DNA of 64,000 nt from Diplolepis rosae (Eukaryota; Arthropoda; Insecta; Hymenoptera; Diplolepididae). Below, in pieces: positions 33,732 through 44,079 of the stretch. The stretch spans positions 3,038,001 to 3,102,000 of the forward strand of contig JAPYXD010000715.1 of NCBI GenBank assembly GCA_030998225.1, in the 5' to 3' direction. How positions within the stretch are numbered: the first letter of the stretch is position 1; each line of letters begins with the position of its first letter. Position numbers and translations under genes: made by a program. A model generated the notes under the pieces. That model saw only the letters and a program-made list of their open reading frames with translations, did no database searches and was not told the origin of the DNA.

Positions 33732-34290
33732 GTTGGAAAAGATTGACTTTCTGTTCGAAAATGATGAAGTTAGTATGAATCTGACATTTTGGCTCAGATC
33801 AGAGCCCTTATTAGTGTTTTTTATTAAAACCTAACAAAAACACAGAAAAAGTGGGAAGCTGAATTGAGATTTTCTTGAAATGAAATATTTTAGATTTGAA
33901 AAGACGTAGCTTCTTTACATAGTAAATAAGTTATATATTTGAAAACGAAAGGCTTGAATATAAAACAATCCTAAAAACATTTTTTTCAACCCAAATATTT
34001 CAAAGAAATTCTTTACGTAAAATTTTTTGCACAGGCAATTGAATATGTATTGTATGGGTGTAAAATACATGATTTATATTTCTTGGAATAAGTATACTTA
34101 GTAAACTCCAAAAATGTAAACTATTACAATTGTCATATAAAAATTTTACGTCAATTTAACAACCCACTTTTTCTGTATATTTTCATAATTCAATAAAAAA
34201 CACTGATGAGGGTTCCGATCTAAGCTGAAATGTCAGATTGATATTAATTTTATCATTTGTGGACCTCAAAGCAAATCTTTTCCAAAAATA
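33732..34290. repeat. inverted repeat with hammerhead-like core sequences
   Basis: Arms lie at 33732-33868 and 34152-34290, sharing CAGAAAAAGTGGG, ATCTGACATTT and TTGGAAAAGAT in opposite orientation. The right arm reads CTGATGAG at 34203-34210 and GAAATGTC from 34227. The left arm keeps a perfect helix between the boxes (GGCTC-loop-GAGCC) but with changed boxes. Confidence 0.75.
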
Positions 34291-34314
34291 TACTACTATT
34301 AATTTCTACTTATA

Positions 34315-35367
34315 CACTGAGAGAAATCGGCTTTGGTTCCTGTGCACATAGCACATCAATTTTTTGTACAGTAGTTGCCTTGACCAAAAAAGTTGAGAGA
34401 AGCTACTACTTTTATAGTTATCATGACAGTAATTTGGACTTTTTTGTGTATTCGGTTGTTGTAACCAAAGTTGATGATTAGAATCAGCTTTATACGTACC
34501 CCAACGGTTAGTACACGTACATTTTCTTTATGTGTACTGCCAAGCTCCTTTGGTTACTACAACCGCAGCGTTCGCTGTTGCGCTAGACAAATCAAGTATA
34601 ACTTTCATTTTTTTACAACGAGGTAAGCCTGTCGTGACAACTATTAAATCTTGTAATAGTCACACAATTTAACTTGCACTGCACTGGAGATGAGTAGTTA
34701 CTTCCAAAAAGATATGCAGCCTAAGTTGAATTCTGCCAATTCTCGTTCTCGATTCCTGGACTATATTTCACCGTGCCAAGCATTATCAGGTAAATAATTC
34801 TATTATAAATATAGTTTGACAATTCTTTCTAAATGATAAACGGTTTTGTTCGGGGACAATGCAATGCGTTCCAATTTTGCTGTCTCGTCGTATTTTGTCA
34901 AAACTATAGTCAGTCAAAAGAAGTTTATGGTGATGAAAAAAGTGACAATTTTTTAACATAATTGACGAAAGTTATCATAAATATCATTATACCGGATTAT
35001 TTTTCTTAGATCTTTTCGGTGAAACTTTATTTTTTCTAATCAAATTGAATTTGTATTTTGATAACTAAGAGAACCATACCTATAACCTCAAAAATAATTT
35101 TGGCTGGGTATTTACTGTCCGTAGACTTAGTCATTTTAACTAAACTCTATGCGCGGCTTTACGATGGACTTTGGTTCCTATAACCGCAGCGCTATGGTAT
35201 TTCAAGTACCAGAATCGTGGTCTCAGTAACGTTCCTTGCAGTTGGAGTAAACACTTTACCAATGTATGACAGCCACTACCATGATTGTCATGAGAACTTT
35301 AACATTTTTGTAAAGACGATTTTAACAAAAAAACTTTGGTCAGTGAAACCTAAAATTTCTCTCTGTG
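34315..35367. mobile_element. 1.05-kb CACTGAGAG-ended non-autonomous element
   Basis: The ends are CACTGAGAGAAAT and the reverse complement of ATTTCTCTCTGTG. Inside, TTTGGTT(A/C)CTA(C/T)AACCGCAGCG occurs twice (about 34550 and 35170) and other TTTGGTTNC phrases recur. No protein was recognised. It lies just outside the right arm of the preceding inverted repeat. Confidence 0.6.
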
Positions 35368-35598
35368 TATCTCAATATAGTATTTAAATTAATAGATTAA
35401 TTATAAAAAAACACAATAATAGAAAAATATTTTTTTAATCCTTTTACAGACAATTTCAAAACAGCATTTAAGAAGAGATATCAAAATATTGAAATAAGAC
35501 GATAATCTTAGAAATTATAGACTTTTTTTACCTATGTAAAAAACAAGATTCAGATATACTTTCAACTTAAACTGTTTGCAAAAAAATGTCTTATTTTT
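35368..35598. other. AT-rich spacer
   Basis: Nothing recognised. Confidence 0.4.
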
Positions 35599-35929
35599 AC
35601 ATTCTCATCATGGATGAGAAGGTATTGGTTTTATGTGAAAAATGACTTTCGAAAATTTCATCAAATCTTTACGTTTTGAGACCCCCTGAGTCCGAAAAAA
35701 GGGTTTTTACGAAAGTGTCTGTCTGTCTGTCTGTCTGTAGGTCGTGTGCGGCATAACTCTCGATAGAATTATCAGATTGAATTGTGCTTTGGCACACTTT
35801 ATCGGAGCCGAAAAAGTAAGGATAAGTTCGTTAACCAGCCACATCCAATCAAAATTGAGGGATTGAGCACTACTTTTGTGTTTTTGAAAATAATTTTTTG
35901 AAAAAATCAAAAATTTTAATACTGGTTTT

Positions 35930-36545
35930 AGATAGTGCTCATAAATCTCTAAAAATTATCCTAATAACATTTTTTGATTAAATCAAAATTAGAAATGTTA
36001 CAGCATATTCAAATTCGAAAAAAGTCAATATCAAAATTCCATTTTCCAGTTTAATTATACGAGATACGAAAAAACGTTATGATACAATATTATTTTCTAC
36101 ATAAAGACCTACAAATTTGAATTGTAACTTTTTTCATAAGATGCATATTTTTTTGTTTAATTCAAAAATAATCTATTGAAAATCCAAAATTCAATTTTTT
36201 AACAATAATATGTGAAATACGAAAAAAACGTAGGAATACAAAGTTGTTCGGTCCAAAAAGATCTACAAGTTTTGTCTTACACAGTTTATGAAAAAACATA
36301 TATTTTTCGTTTCAATTCCAAAATATACGATTAAAATTCAATAATTCCATTTTTTAGACAAAATATATGAGATACATAAAAAAAGTTTAAATGAAAAATT
36401 ATTTGCCTAAATGAGGTCTACACATTCTTATTAAGAAATTTCTCGACAGGATGTATATTTTATGTTTTGATTTTTAATATTAAATAATTCGATTTTTTTC
36501 ACGAAAAATGTGAGATACGAAATAAGCGTTGTTCTGCAAAATCGT
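35930..36545. repeat. four diverged tandem units of about 150 bp
   Basis: The phrase GAGATACGAAAAAACGTTA and variants appear near 36060, 36212, 36367 and 36512. Spacing is about 150 bp and divergence is high. Confidence 0.7.
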
Positions 36546-36706
36546 TTCCTTAAGGTAGTACAATCACGAAAATTAAACCTCAGACAAAAATAGATAATTT
36601 TGCTTTCAAGAATAGCAACATTATTATTGAAGGGCCAATTTGAATGAGAAAAGATTATTTTTCATGAAAAAAATTTGAAACACAAAAAAATAATGTTATT
36701 AATAAA

Positions 36707-38074
36707 TTAGTTGAGTTTGAAATTTTTGTCACTGCCTACATTATCGGAGGATCACTAGTCGCGTGTCAGATAGGATACGTTGTCGACAGGTGTCCTTGTA
36801 GACAATTTCAAACTCTTATATCACAAATAATGCAAATAAATTTTAATATTTTTAAAGAATTTGAAAATCTTTCTGTGGAAAAAATGACGCTTTCGACTGC
36901 GCTGGGATTCGAGCCCAGGTCTTTCGATTGCCGGTCGACTGCTCTGACCACTGAGCTACACAGGCGTCCGACATCCCCTTCTCCACAGGAAGATCTCCTT
37001 ATATCGCCTAGTGGCTCAGCCTTGCGGCTGTAAATGATTTCAAATTAATTAGTTGAGTTTGAAATTTTTGTCACTGCCTACATTATCGGAGGATCACTAG
37101 TCGCGTGTCAGATAGGATACGTTGTCGACAGGTGTCCTCGTAGACAATTTCAAACTCTTATATCACAAATAATGCAAATAAATTTTAATATTTTTAAAGA
37201 ATTTGAAAATCTTTCTGTGGAAAAAATGACGCTTTCGACTGTTCTGGGATTCGAGCCCAGGTCTTTCGATTGCCGGTCGACTGCTCTGACCACTGAGCTA
37301 CACAGGCGTCCGACATCCCCTTCTCCACAGGAAGATCTCCTTATATCGCCTAGTGGCTCAGCCTTGCGGCTGTAAATGATTTCAAATTAATTAGTTGAGT
37401 TTGAAATTTTTGTCACTGCCTACATTATCGGAGGATCACTAGTCGCGTGTCAGATAGGATACGTTGTCGACAGGTGTCCTCGTAGACAATTTCAAACTCT
37501 TATATCACAAATAATGCAAATAAATTTTAATATTTTTAAAGAATTTGAAAATCTTTCTGTGGAAAAAATGACGCTTTCGACTGTTCTGGGATTCGAGCCC
37601 AGGTCTTTCGATTGCCGGTCGACTGCTCTGACCACTGAGCTACACAGGCGTCCGACATCCCCTTCTCCACAGGAAGATCTCCTTATATCGCCTAGTGGCT
37701 CAGCCTTGCGGCTGTAAATGATTTCAAATTAATTAGTTGAGTTTGAAATTTTTGTCACTGCCTACATTATCGGAGGATCACTAGTCGCGTGTCAGATAGG
37801 ATACGTTGTCGACAGGTGTCCTCGTAGACAATTTCAAACTCTTATATCACAAATAATGCAAATAAATTTTAATATTTTTAAAGAATTTGAAAATCTTTCT
37901 GTGGAAAAAATGACGCTTTCGACTGTTCTGGGATTCGAGCCCAGGTCTTTCGATTGCCGGTCGACTGCTCTGACCACTGAGCTACACAGGCGTCCGACAT
38001 CCCCTTCTCCACAGGAAGATCTCCTTATATCGCCTAGTGGCTCAGCCTTGCGGCTGTAAATGATTTCAAATTAA
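36707..38074 (-). repeat. four tandem 342-bp tRNA-derived units
   Basis: Units start at 36707, 37049, 37391 and 37733 with an exact 342-base period. On the minus strand each holds a tRNA-like stretch with an A-box-like TAGCTCAGTGGTCAGAGC and a B-box GGGCTCGAATCC. Units 2-4 appear identical; unit 1 differs at about three bases (CTGCGCTGG against CTGTTCTGG, and CTTGTAG against CTCGTAG). A fifth partial unit follows. Confidence 0.95.
36899..36970 (-). ncRNA. tRNA-like segment (SINE-type promoter), unit 1 of 4
   Basis: The minus strand can be drawn with a D-arm (GTAGCTCAGTGGTCAGAGCA), an anticodon arm with loop CCGGCAA (triplet GGC, formally Ala) and a T-arm CTGGG-CTCGAAT-CCCAG. The acceptor ends do not pair well and U33 is C, so it is tRNA-derived rather than a functional tRNA. 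The same segment recurs at 37241, 37583 and 37925. The A and B boxes could drive RNA polymerase III. Confidence 0.7.
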
Positions 38075-38237
38075 TTAGTTGAGTTTGAAATTTTTGTCAC
38101 TGCCTACATTATCGGAGGATCACTAGTCGCGTGTCAGATAGGATACGTTGTCGAAAGACCTGGGCTCGAATCCCAGCGCAGTCGAAAGCGTCATTTTTTC
38201 CACAGAAAGATTTTCAAATTCTTTAAAAATATTAAAA
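38075..38237. repeat. partial fifth unit joined to an inverted fragment
   Basis: The fifth unit breaks at TTGTCGA (about 38154) and continues as the reverse complement of the unit region 36840-36923. The joint falls at TCGA, which occurs in both partners. The inverted part carries the GCGCTGG version found only in unit 1. Confidence 0.85.
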
Positions 38238-38251
38238 GTTATTAATAAATT

Positions 38252-38585
38252 TTATTTTTGCCCAAACTTATTTTCTTATCGCTTCGAGTCAAATTTTTGA
38301 AAATGATGCGATTCTAATAAAGTATGGTTCATTTTTTTAGAAAAAAGATTCTCTACAACTTGACCGTTTCCTGTTTTTGAATTTTTTCTTGAAAGCAAAA
38401 TTATCTATTTTAGCCTGAGGTCTAATTTTCGTGATCGTACTACCTTAAATAAAGTCTACGATTATTTTTTCTTTTTGAGAGATTTGGAAGAAAATAAATT
38501 ATTTTAATCATCTAATTTATTACAAAGTTACTGAAATGTGTACAGAAAATCGAGCGCGAAGCGCGAGTGTCATGATGAGAATGTG
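38252..38585. repeat. right part of the interrupted repeat element
   Basis: This contains a segment (38385-38450) inverted relative to 36548-36605 and repeated again at 45640-45700. It also contains an uninterrupted version (38290-38345) of the site that holds the MITE at 43804. Confidence 0.8.
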
Positions 38586-41404
38586 TTCCTTAAGGCCGAT
38601 AGAGCCTTAAGTAAATTGAATTTCCTGTTTCACTTAAACTGAAAAAGAAATTGTAACGTCCTGTGTCCGTCTTTTACTTTTATTATTATTATTAATTTTT
38701 ATTAACCTGTAATAAGTAAATTTATAATATTCCATTTCATATTTTTCTCCAAAGTCTTACTCATAAAAATTGTAAATATTTTAAACGCAATCTCTTCTCT
38801 AAAGATTGTATAAATTCAAAAGCCTTTTTAGAAAATATGCAGCTGCGTAAATATAAAGATTTGAATTTTCTTAGCAATCTGTAAAAGTAATAAAACTTGC
38901 ACTTTGAAACTTTGACCAAAAGACACAGCCCACAATCGTATTCCTTTTAGATATTTCTGTTTGCTATCCTCTAATAAATAAATGCATAGAACTGCATAGA
39001 ACCATAACAGTATATAACTTAGCGATTAGCCATTTCCGGAAATATCGTAAATAGCTTAGGCTAATGGTCAAAAGGGCCCGCGCTTGTACCACGCCCAAGT
39101 AAATACAAACAAAGCACATTGTATTTACTGCGCTTAGAAAATAGAATAGGCCATATATATAATAGATAATAAAAATTCTCAATTAATAAATATGTTAAAA
39201 TATTAAGAATTTAGTTTTAAATTAATATTATTTATTTTTATATTATTTCAGTATATTATGAATAAAAAATAAACTATTATATTATTTAATAATAGGAACA
39301 GTAATTCTAATCTAATTTTTATTTGAAACAATAGTTCAAACTCATTTGATTGTAACTAAAAACCAATAACAATTCATCGAAGATTTTAATAATTAGGAAT
39401 CTACCTTATCAACTAATAAATTTATGAGAATTCAATTCTGAAGTTAAAATACTAATAAAAATTTACTTTCTTACACTCCTTTATTCAATTCTAGAAAAGT
39501 TAAAGTATTAGTTTACATGATATGTATTTGAATTTATACACAACATATTTCAACAGTAAATTTTTAAACATTACTATTTTACCTTCACAAAAATATATAT
39601 TTCCAATCTTTATAAACATATTTTTAAGTTCATAAATTCTAAAAACTAAACTTATTTTGCAAAAGATTTAATTCAATTTTCAAATAACGTCAGAATACAT
39701 ATGAGCATAAGTTAAACACCAGAAAAATTAACAATTTAAGTTAATTGAAATAATGTTATTAAAGAATTGAAATAATGAAATGTTCTGTTTTACCGACAAT
39801 ATTTCATATGCGAATAGGTATCTTATAAATAACTTTGCGTATGTTTTCAAATCAAATAAACTCAACTTCGAATATGTAAATTTTTACACTTATTTTTATA
39901 AATAAGAAGTTTATATAAAAATCACAAACTTTCAGAATTACTTTTTATATTTTATCAAATAAATTCACAAAAGAAAACTTATATTAAATTTACCCTTTTA
40001 AATGAATAATTTTGTATATTTAAACAACATATTCGATGTTTAGTTTTAATTTTATGATATTTATGATTATTCATAAAAATAATTCCAAAATAAAAATTAA
40101 TCTTAGGTATTAATGATTCTTTTGAATCTTGAAAAGAAGAATATTTAGTTCAATGTAAATTAACTAGTTTGTAAGCTAAATTTGGATATAAATGAATTAT
40201 ATTGTAATTTAACCTTTCAATTATTTAAATTTAACGAAATCTTTACACATAATTATTTAAACAATTAATTTGTAACACATTTTATTTAAGAATATACAAA
40301 TGTCGCCATCTTTTGGAAGGTGACTGAACTTGGAGAAAACTTGGTACGGCCCACAAGGCCCGGGAAACTTGCAACGCCCCTAGATTTTCACACTAAGGGA
40401 AGTCTGGGCGTAACTAGGCTTGCCTAACTAGGCCAATAGAAAAGCCAGGACAGCTACCTCCAGACTTTTCCTAAATTTGAAATATGGTGAGGGAAGCGGG
40501 GTGCTGCACATAAAACTAACTGCAGACAAAATTTTCATCAGTTCTCTTCCCGGCATTAAAATCTCTCTAATAAAAAGGAGAATATTCATCTTTCTTGATC
40601 TGACAAAATTTTTTTTTTTTATTCTAAAGTTACTTTCGACCTTCAAATTTTCATTACTAAAACAAATCCTGCTAAAAAAGTGTTTTCAATTCTTAAAAGA
40701 CAATTTTATCGTGAGTAAATATTCAAAAATTAGACAGACCGTTCTGTCAATAAAATATTTAAAAAAGGTTTACATTTTCTTCAAAACTGGGAATTATTAT
40801 ACCAAGATTTCTCCCAGCAGCACTTCTCCAGGATCACTCTTCTAGTAAGGAATTTTAACAAAAAGAAATAAAAAGTAAGTGTCTAATATTAAATTGTCTG
40901 TGTACTTCCTTTGTCTTTTCCCATCTATCTTTTATATGTTTAAATTTATATTTTACACAAATGTTTGAGTGCTGGTAACCACCCCAGTACTAACATTTGT
41001 ACCAATTTTGTTACCTATCGTTCCAAATCCTCGAATCTAAGACAAGTGGCGTGCTCCCTTTTACGGGAATAGTACGACTTGTCTAAAAATTCACATGTCT
41101 TCTCCCATTTTTCATTTTTTTATTTTTTTTATTTAATTTGGTAGAGAAATTATTACGAACAGTAGTCCCGGGTTATTGGAATTAATTTTCCAGACCCGAA
41201 ACTACTAAAATTATTATATTCTCTTCAAGAATATAATAATATAAAAATAGAAGTAAATCTTTCTCTTATGTGCCTCAAGACGTCACAAAATTTAGTGAAT
41301 TTGAGAAAATGAGTAATTCACATCAACTTTAATATTATAAAATTGGTTTGAGCTTCAGTATTAAATTATAAGAAATAAACTTAAATGTATGTGAAGAGCA
41401 CAAG
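38586..41404. other. AT-rich intronic sequence
   Basis: No gene recognised. The stretch 40330-40440 is GC-richer. A 45-base imperfect hairpin lies at 41040-41084. Frames such as plus 40477-40845 are low-complexity and unconvincing. Confidence 0.45.
41040..41084. repeat. 45-base hairpin
   Basis: AGACAAGT pairs with ACTTGTCT, and inside it CGTGCTCCC faces GGGAATAGTACG with small bulges around a TTTTAC loop. Confidence 0.65.
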
Positions 41405-41407
41405 ACC

Positions 41408-41536
41408 GAGCGCGAAGCGCGAGGTCCAGAAAGATCGGAGCGCGAAGCGCGACGATCAAATCGCGCGCCCTAGGCGCGCTCAAGCTTGCGAGCGAAGCGA
41501 GCTGCGCGCGATGAGAATGTGCCCGCGAAGCGGGCA
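41408..41536. repeat. cluster of five GC-rich hairpins
   Basis: In 130 bases there are GAGCGCGAAGCGCGA (twice, 41408 and 41438), GCGCGCCCTAGGCGCGC (41463-41479), AGCTTGCGAGCGAAGCGAGCT (about 41483-41502) and CCCGCGAAGCGGG (41522-41534). Most close on a GAA loop. It ends at GATGAGAATGTG, the same end signature as the element at 35.6-38.6 kb. Confidence 0.85.
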
Positions 41537-42257
41537 TATTTTTTTATTTAAATTTGAAAATTGTTTAACTTCAAATAAAATTATTAAATCAAAGAAGACG
41601 AGGCATAGCAATTTTATTTTTATATACATTTATACTTCTTTTTTTACAACAAAAAATTATATATCGTATAGAACAGAACTTAAAATTATTAGCAAGCATA
41701 TCCCGCTCAAAAATGCAACAAATAGCATCTATGTGATAAATTTCACTTAAATGGTTATTCCCATGATACGAAAATTTTCGTTTAAATAATCAGTGAAAAA
41801 AGTTCGTCAAAATATTTTCTTTAAATATTCTACACTTAACATTACTTGATTCAAATTAAAACAATAGGATTATAAATGAAGTTAAATTTACAGTACTAAA
41901 TTAACGTACTGAATAATAAACCAGTAATATTTTTATGAACTTTTTTCATTATTTTAATGGAAAGAAAAAAATATATATTACGTATTCATAAAGAAAGACT
42001 CTATTTAAAAAGAAAATTATTCAAACCATAGAAAATATGTTCTCGAAATTGGAAGTTCTGATATTTTGATACTGGAAGATATTATGAGTTGTTTTATTGA
42101 AAAATGAAAATATTTTGAGTTACGATGGAATATAAATATAAGAATTGAAGAAATGGTAGTGTCACCCTCCATATTAATATTATAAAAGATGCTGGTTTGC
42201 GATCAATGAGGGTCAAATATAAAGAAGAAAACTCTTCATGATGTCAAAATTGTTGCG
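41537..42257. other. AT-rich intronic sequence
   Basis: Nothing recognised. Confidence 0.4.
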
Positions 42258-42298
42258 ACGTATCGTTGGCTATGAGTTTGCCAACCTCATCAGGCTTT
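42258..42298 (-). ncRNA. hammerhead-ribozyme-like motif
   Basis: The minus strand reads CTGATGAG (42286-42293), a perfect 6-bp helix GTTGGC-loop-GCCAAC, then GATAC (42260-42264). The first box is canonical and the second has T in place of one A of GAAAC. It sits about 320 bases 3' of the second GIY-YIG remnant, on the same strand. Confidence 0.55.
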
Positions 42299-42614
42299 AT
42301 TAAATTAAAAAAACACCAAATAGTAAAATTGTCACACACAAGAAAAATAAAAGTAAAATTAACTTAATATCAAAAACATATACAAAATTATTAAATTTTA
42401 CCTTTATAAAAGAAGGTTAACTCATGATGAGTATTGTCGAGAATATAAAATTATAATAAAAGTCATGATTTTACTAATAAAATGACGTGATGTCATGGAG
42501 TCGACGACACTTTGTCTACTAAATTATTAGATTCAAACAGTTAACTTTAAATATTGAGAACAGTTAATGTAAACATAGAATTTGCAATGTAAACAGACAT
42601 CAGCTGGAAAGCTA

Positions 42615-42974
42615 TCATGAATTTAATCTATTAAGTAATGAAAAATAAATTCTATTCAAAGTAAATATGTCTTCTTTTTTATTTATACTAAATTTATTAA
42701 ATTTTATATGGATCATCTCTGATGTTAATCTTTTCCGATAGTCAGAGACATAATCAACAATCTTGGTATTTTCCCAATCAAATTCATGGTTGAATTCCAA
42801 TTGATGTTCACAGACTACGGATTCACTGTTTTTTTTATTTTTGTGTTCATTAATACGAACTCTTAATGCTCTCTTAGATTCACCAATATAAGTCGCAGGG
42901 CAATTTTTACAATTAAATTTGTACACAATATTAGTTTGTTCCCAATTGTTTGTGGAGTCTACCTAATTTTATTG
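42615..42974 (-). pseudogene. Penelope-like element GIY-YIG endonuclease, second copy
   Basis: The frame reads WEQTNIVYKFNCKNCPATYI, GESKRALRVRINEHKNKKNS and then a CEHQLEFNHEFDWENTKIVD block ending at 42615. The tyrosines, the Arg/His motif (KRALRVRINEH) and the downstream Glu are typical of the GIY-YIG endonuclease of Penelope-like elements. A few upstream residues (NKTFKSTIKL) continue in another phase. The reverse transcriptase is missing. It is distinct in sequence from the copy at 25.2-25.8 kb, so two different families are present. Confidence 0.8.
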
Positions 42975-43021
42975 TTGATTTAAAAGTTTTGTTAACGACT
43001 GGGATAGTTGAATATAAGAAT

Positions 43022-43795
43022 TGTTATTTATAAACCATAATTATACTTGCAAATACAAAAATGTAGTAACATCGTATGAAATTTGATAATTTTATTTTTT
43101 ACTCACTTTTTATGATTTTTTAATTTAATTACCCTGACACTCCAAGTTAATCAAAATTATTGTCAAAAGAATTTATTCACTTATTTTAATTTTTTAATTT
43201 TTACCAAACTTTATTAAATTTATAGTTGAGGAAAAGAATTTGCAAAATAAAGTAAAGAGGGTATAGAAGTGGCTTGGATTATACATATTTATAATTATTT
43301 AAAAATAATTTATTAAATATATATGAATTGCACGAATATATATAGATATATATGAATATATGTATATATAATGGATAGTATATATATTATAATACCGCCG
43401 ACCTCATTTCATGCTTCAAATTTTGTTTACTTACTGAGAGAAAGTATTAGTCATGGCTACCCATTTTTTTATGTAAAAAGAGTCACAAGTATGTTTTTTA
43501 CTCTGTATCATCTAAACACCTTAGTTCTTGCAGCTAGATTAACTAAGTAGCAAATAATTAAAATTTTTATTAAAATTTACAAAATCCGATTAGTCGGTCC
43601 GTTTCGTAGCCGGGACTATTTTCATGCATTCCTGCATTGTACTGATCTTATATTATTATCAAATACAACAATTTGTTTATAAAAATTTTGTTTTGAAAAA
43701 TTGTTTTTTTATAATTTCAGCCATTAAAGAATTCATATTCAAAAATTGGAAAGGGTCAAGTTGCAGAGAATCTTTTTCCTAAAAAAATGAACCGT
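43022..43795. other. AT-rich sequence with TATATA runs
   Basis: AT microsatellite-like sequence at 43315-43395. From about 43680 the sequence matches the reverse complement of the repeat element around 38290-38400. Confidence 0.5.
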
Positions 43796-43803
43796 GATTT
43801 ATT

Positions 43804-44046
43804 CATAGAGATATTATAGATAGAGGAGACAAGCCAGCATGAAACCTGTCAGCTCAGGCGAGAGAAAGAGACTGAATTGTGGGTTAGGCTGTCTCTCGCT
43901 AACGCCGAGGCTAACGCGGTACGCGTAGACAAAGACAGAATAACCTCCTATCGTCTCTCTCTTTCGCTCTCACCGAGTTTGCAGACTGACGTTGCCACTT
44001 ACAGAGTGGCCTATGGCTTGTCTCCTCTATCTATAATATCTCTATG
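43804..44046. mobile_element. 243-bp MITE with 8-bp target duplication
   Basis: The terminal inverted repeats are 33 bp and perfect, beginning CATAGAGATATTATAGATAG and then AGGAGACAAGCCA. GATTTATT flanks it at 43796-43803 and 44047-44054. The 8-bp duplication points to hAT mobilisation. The host repeat exists without the insertion at 38290-38345 (opposite strand). The interior is GC-richer, with GAGAGA runs, and non-coding. Confidence 0.95.
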
Positions 44047-44079
44047 GATTTATTAGAATCGCATCATTTTTAAAAAGGG

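Larger units (their letters stand above)
35599..38585. mobile_element. about 3-kb repeat element with ACATTCTCATCATG ends
   Basis: ACATTCTCATCATG at 35599-35612 is matched by CATGATGAGAATGT near 38571-38584. The left part has a GTCT run at about 35716-35740 and diverged tandem units; the right end carries GAGCGCGAAGCGCGAG (38552-38567). The same right-end signature occurs at 41405-41545. The element is split by the tRNA-like array at 36707-38237. No transposase was recognised. Confidence 0.65.

Noticed and set aside
36899..36970. Functional tRNA-Ala gene
   Set aside because: The acceptor stem does not pair and the base before the anticodon is C rather than T. The segment recurs inside a 342-bp repeat, so it is tRNA-derived.
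36830..38059. Four nearly identical 67-residue frames as a gene family
   Set aside because: They are the tandem tRNA-derived repeat read through. The frame crosses the tRNA-like segment and has no protein features.
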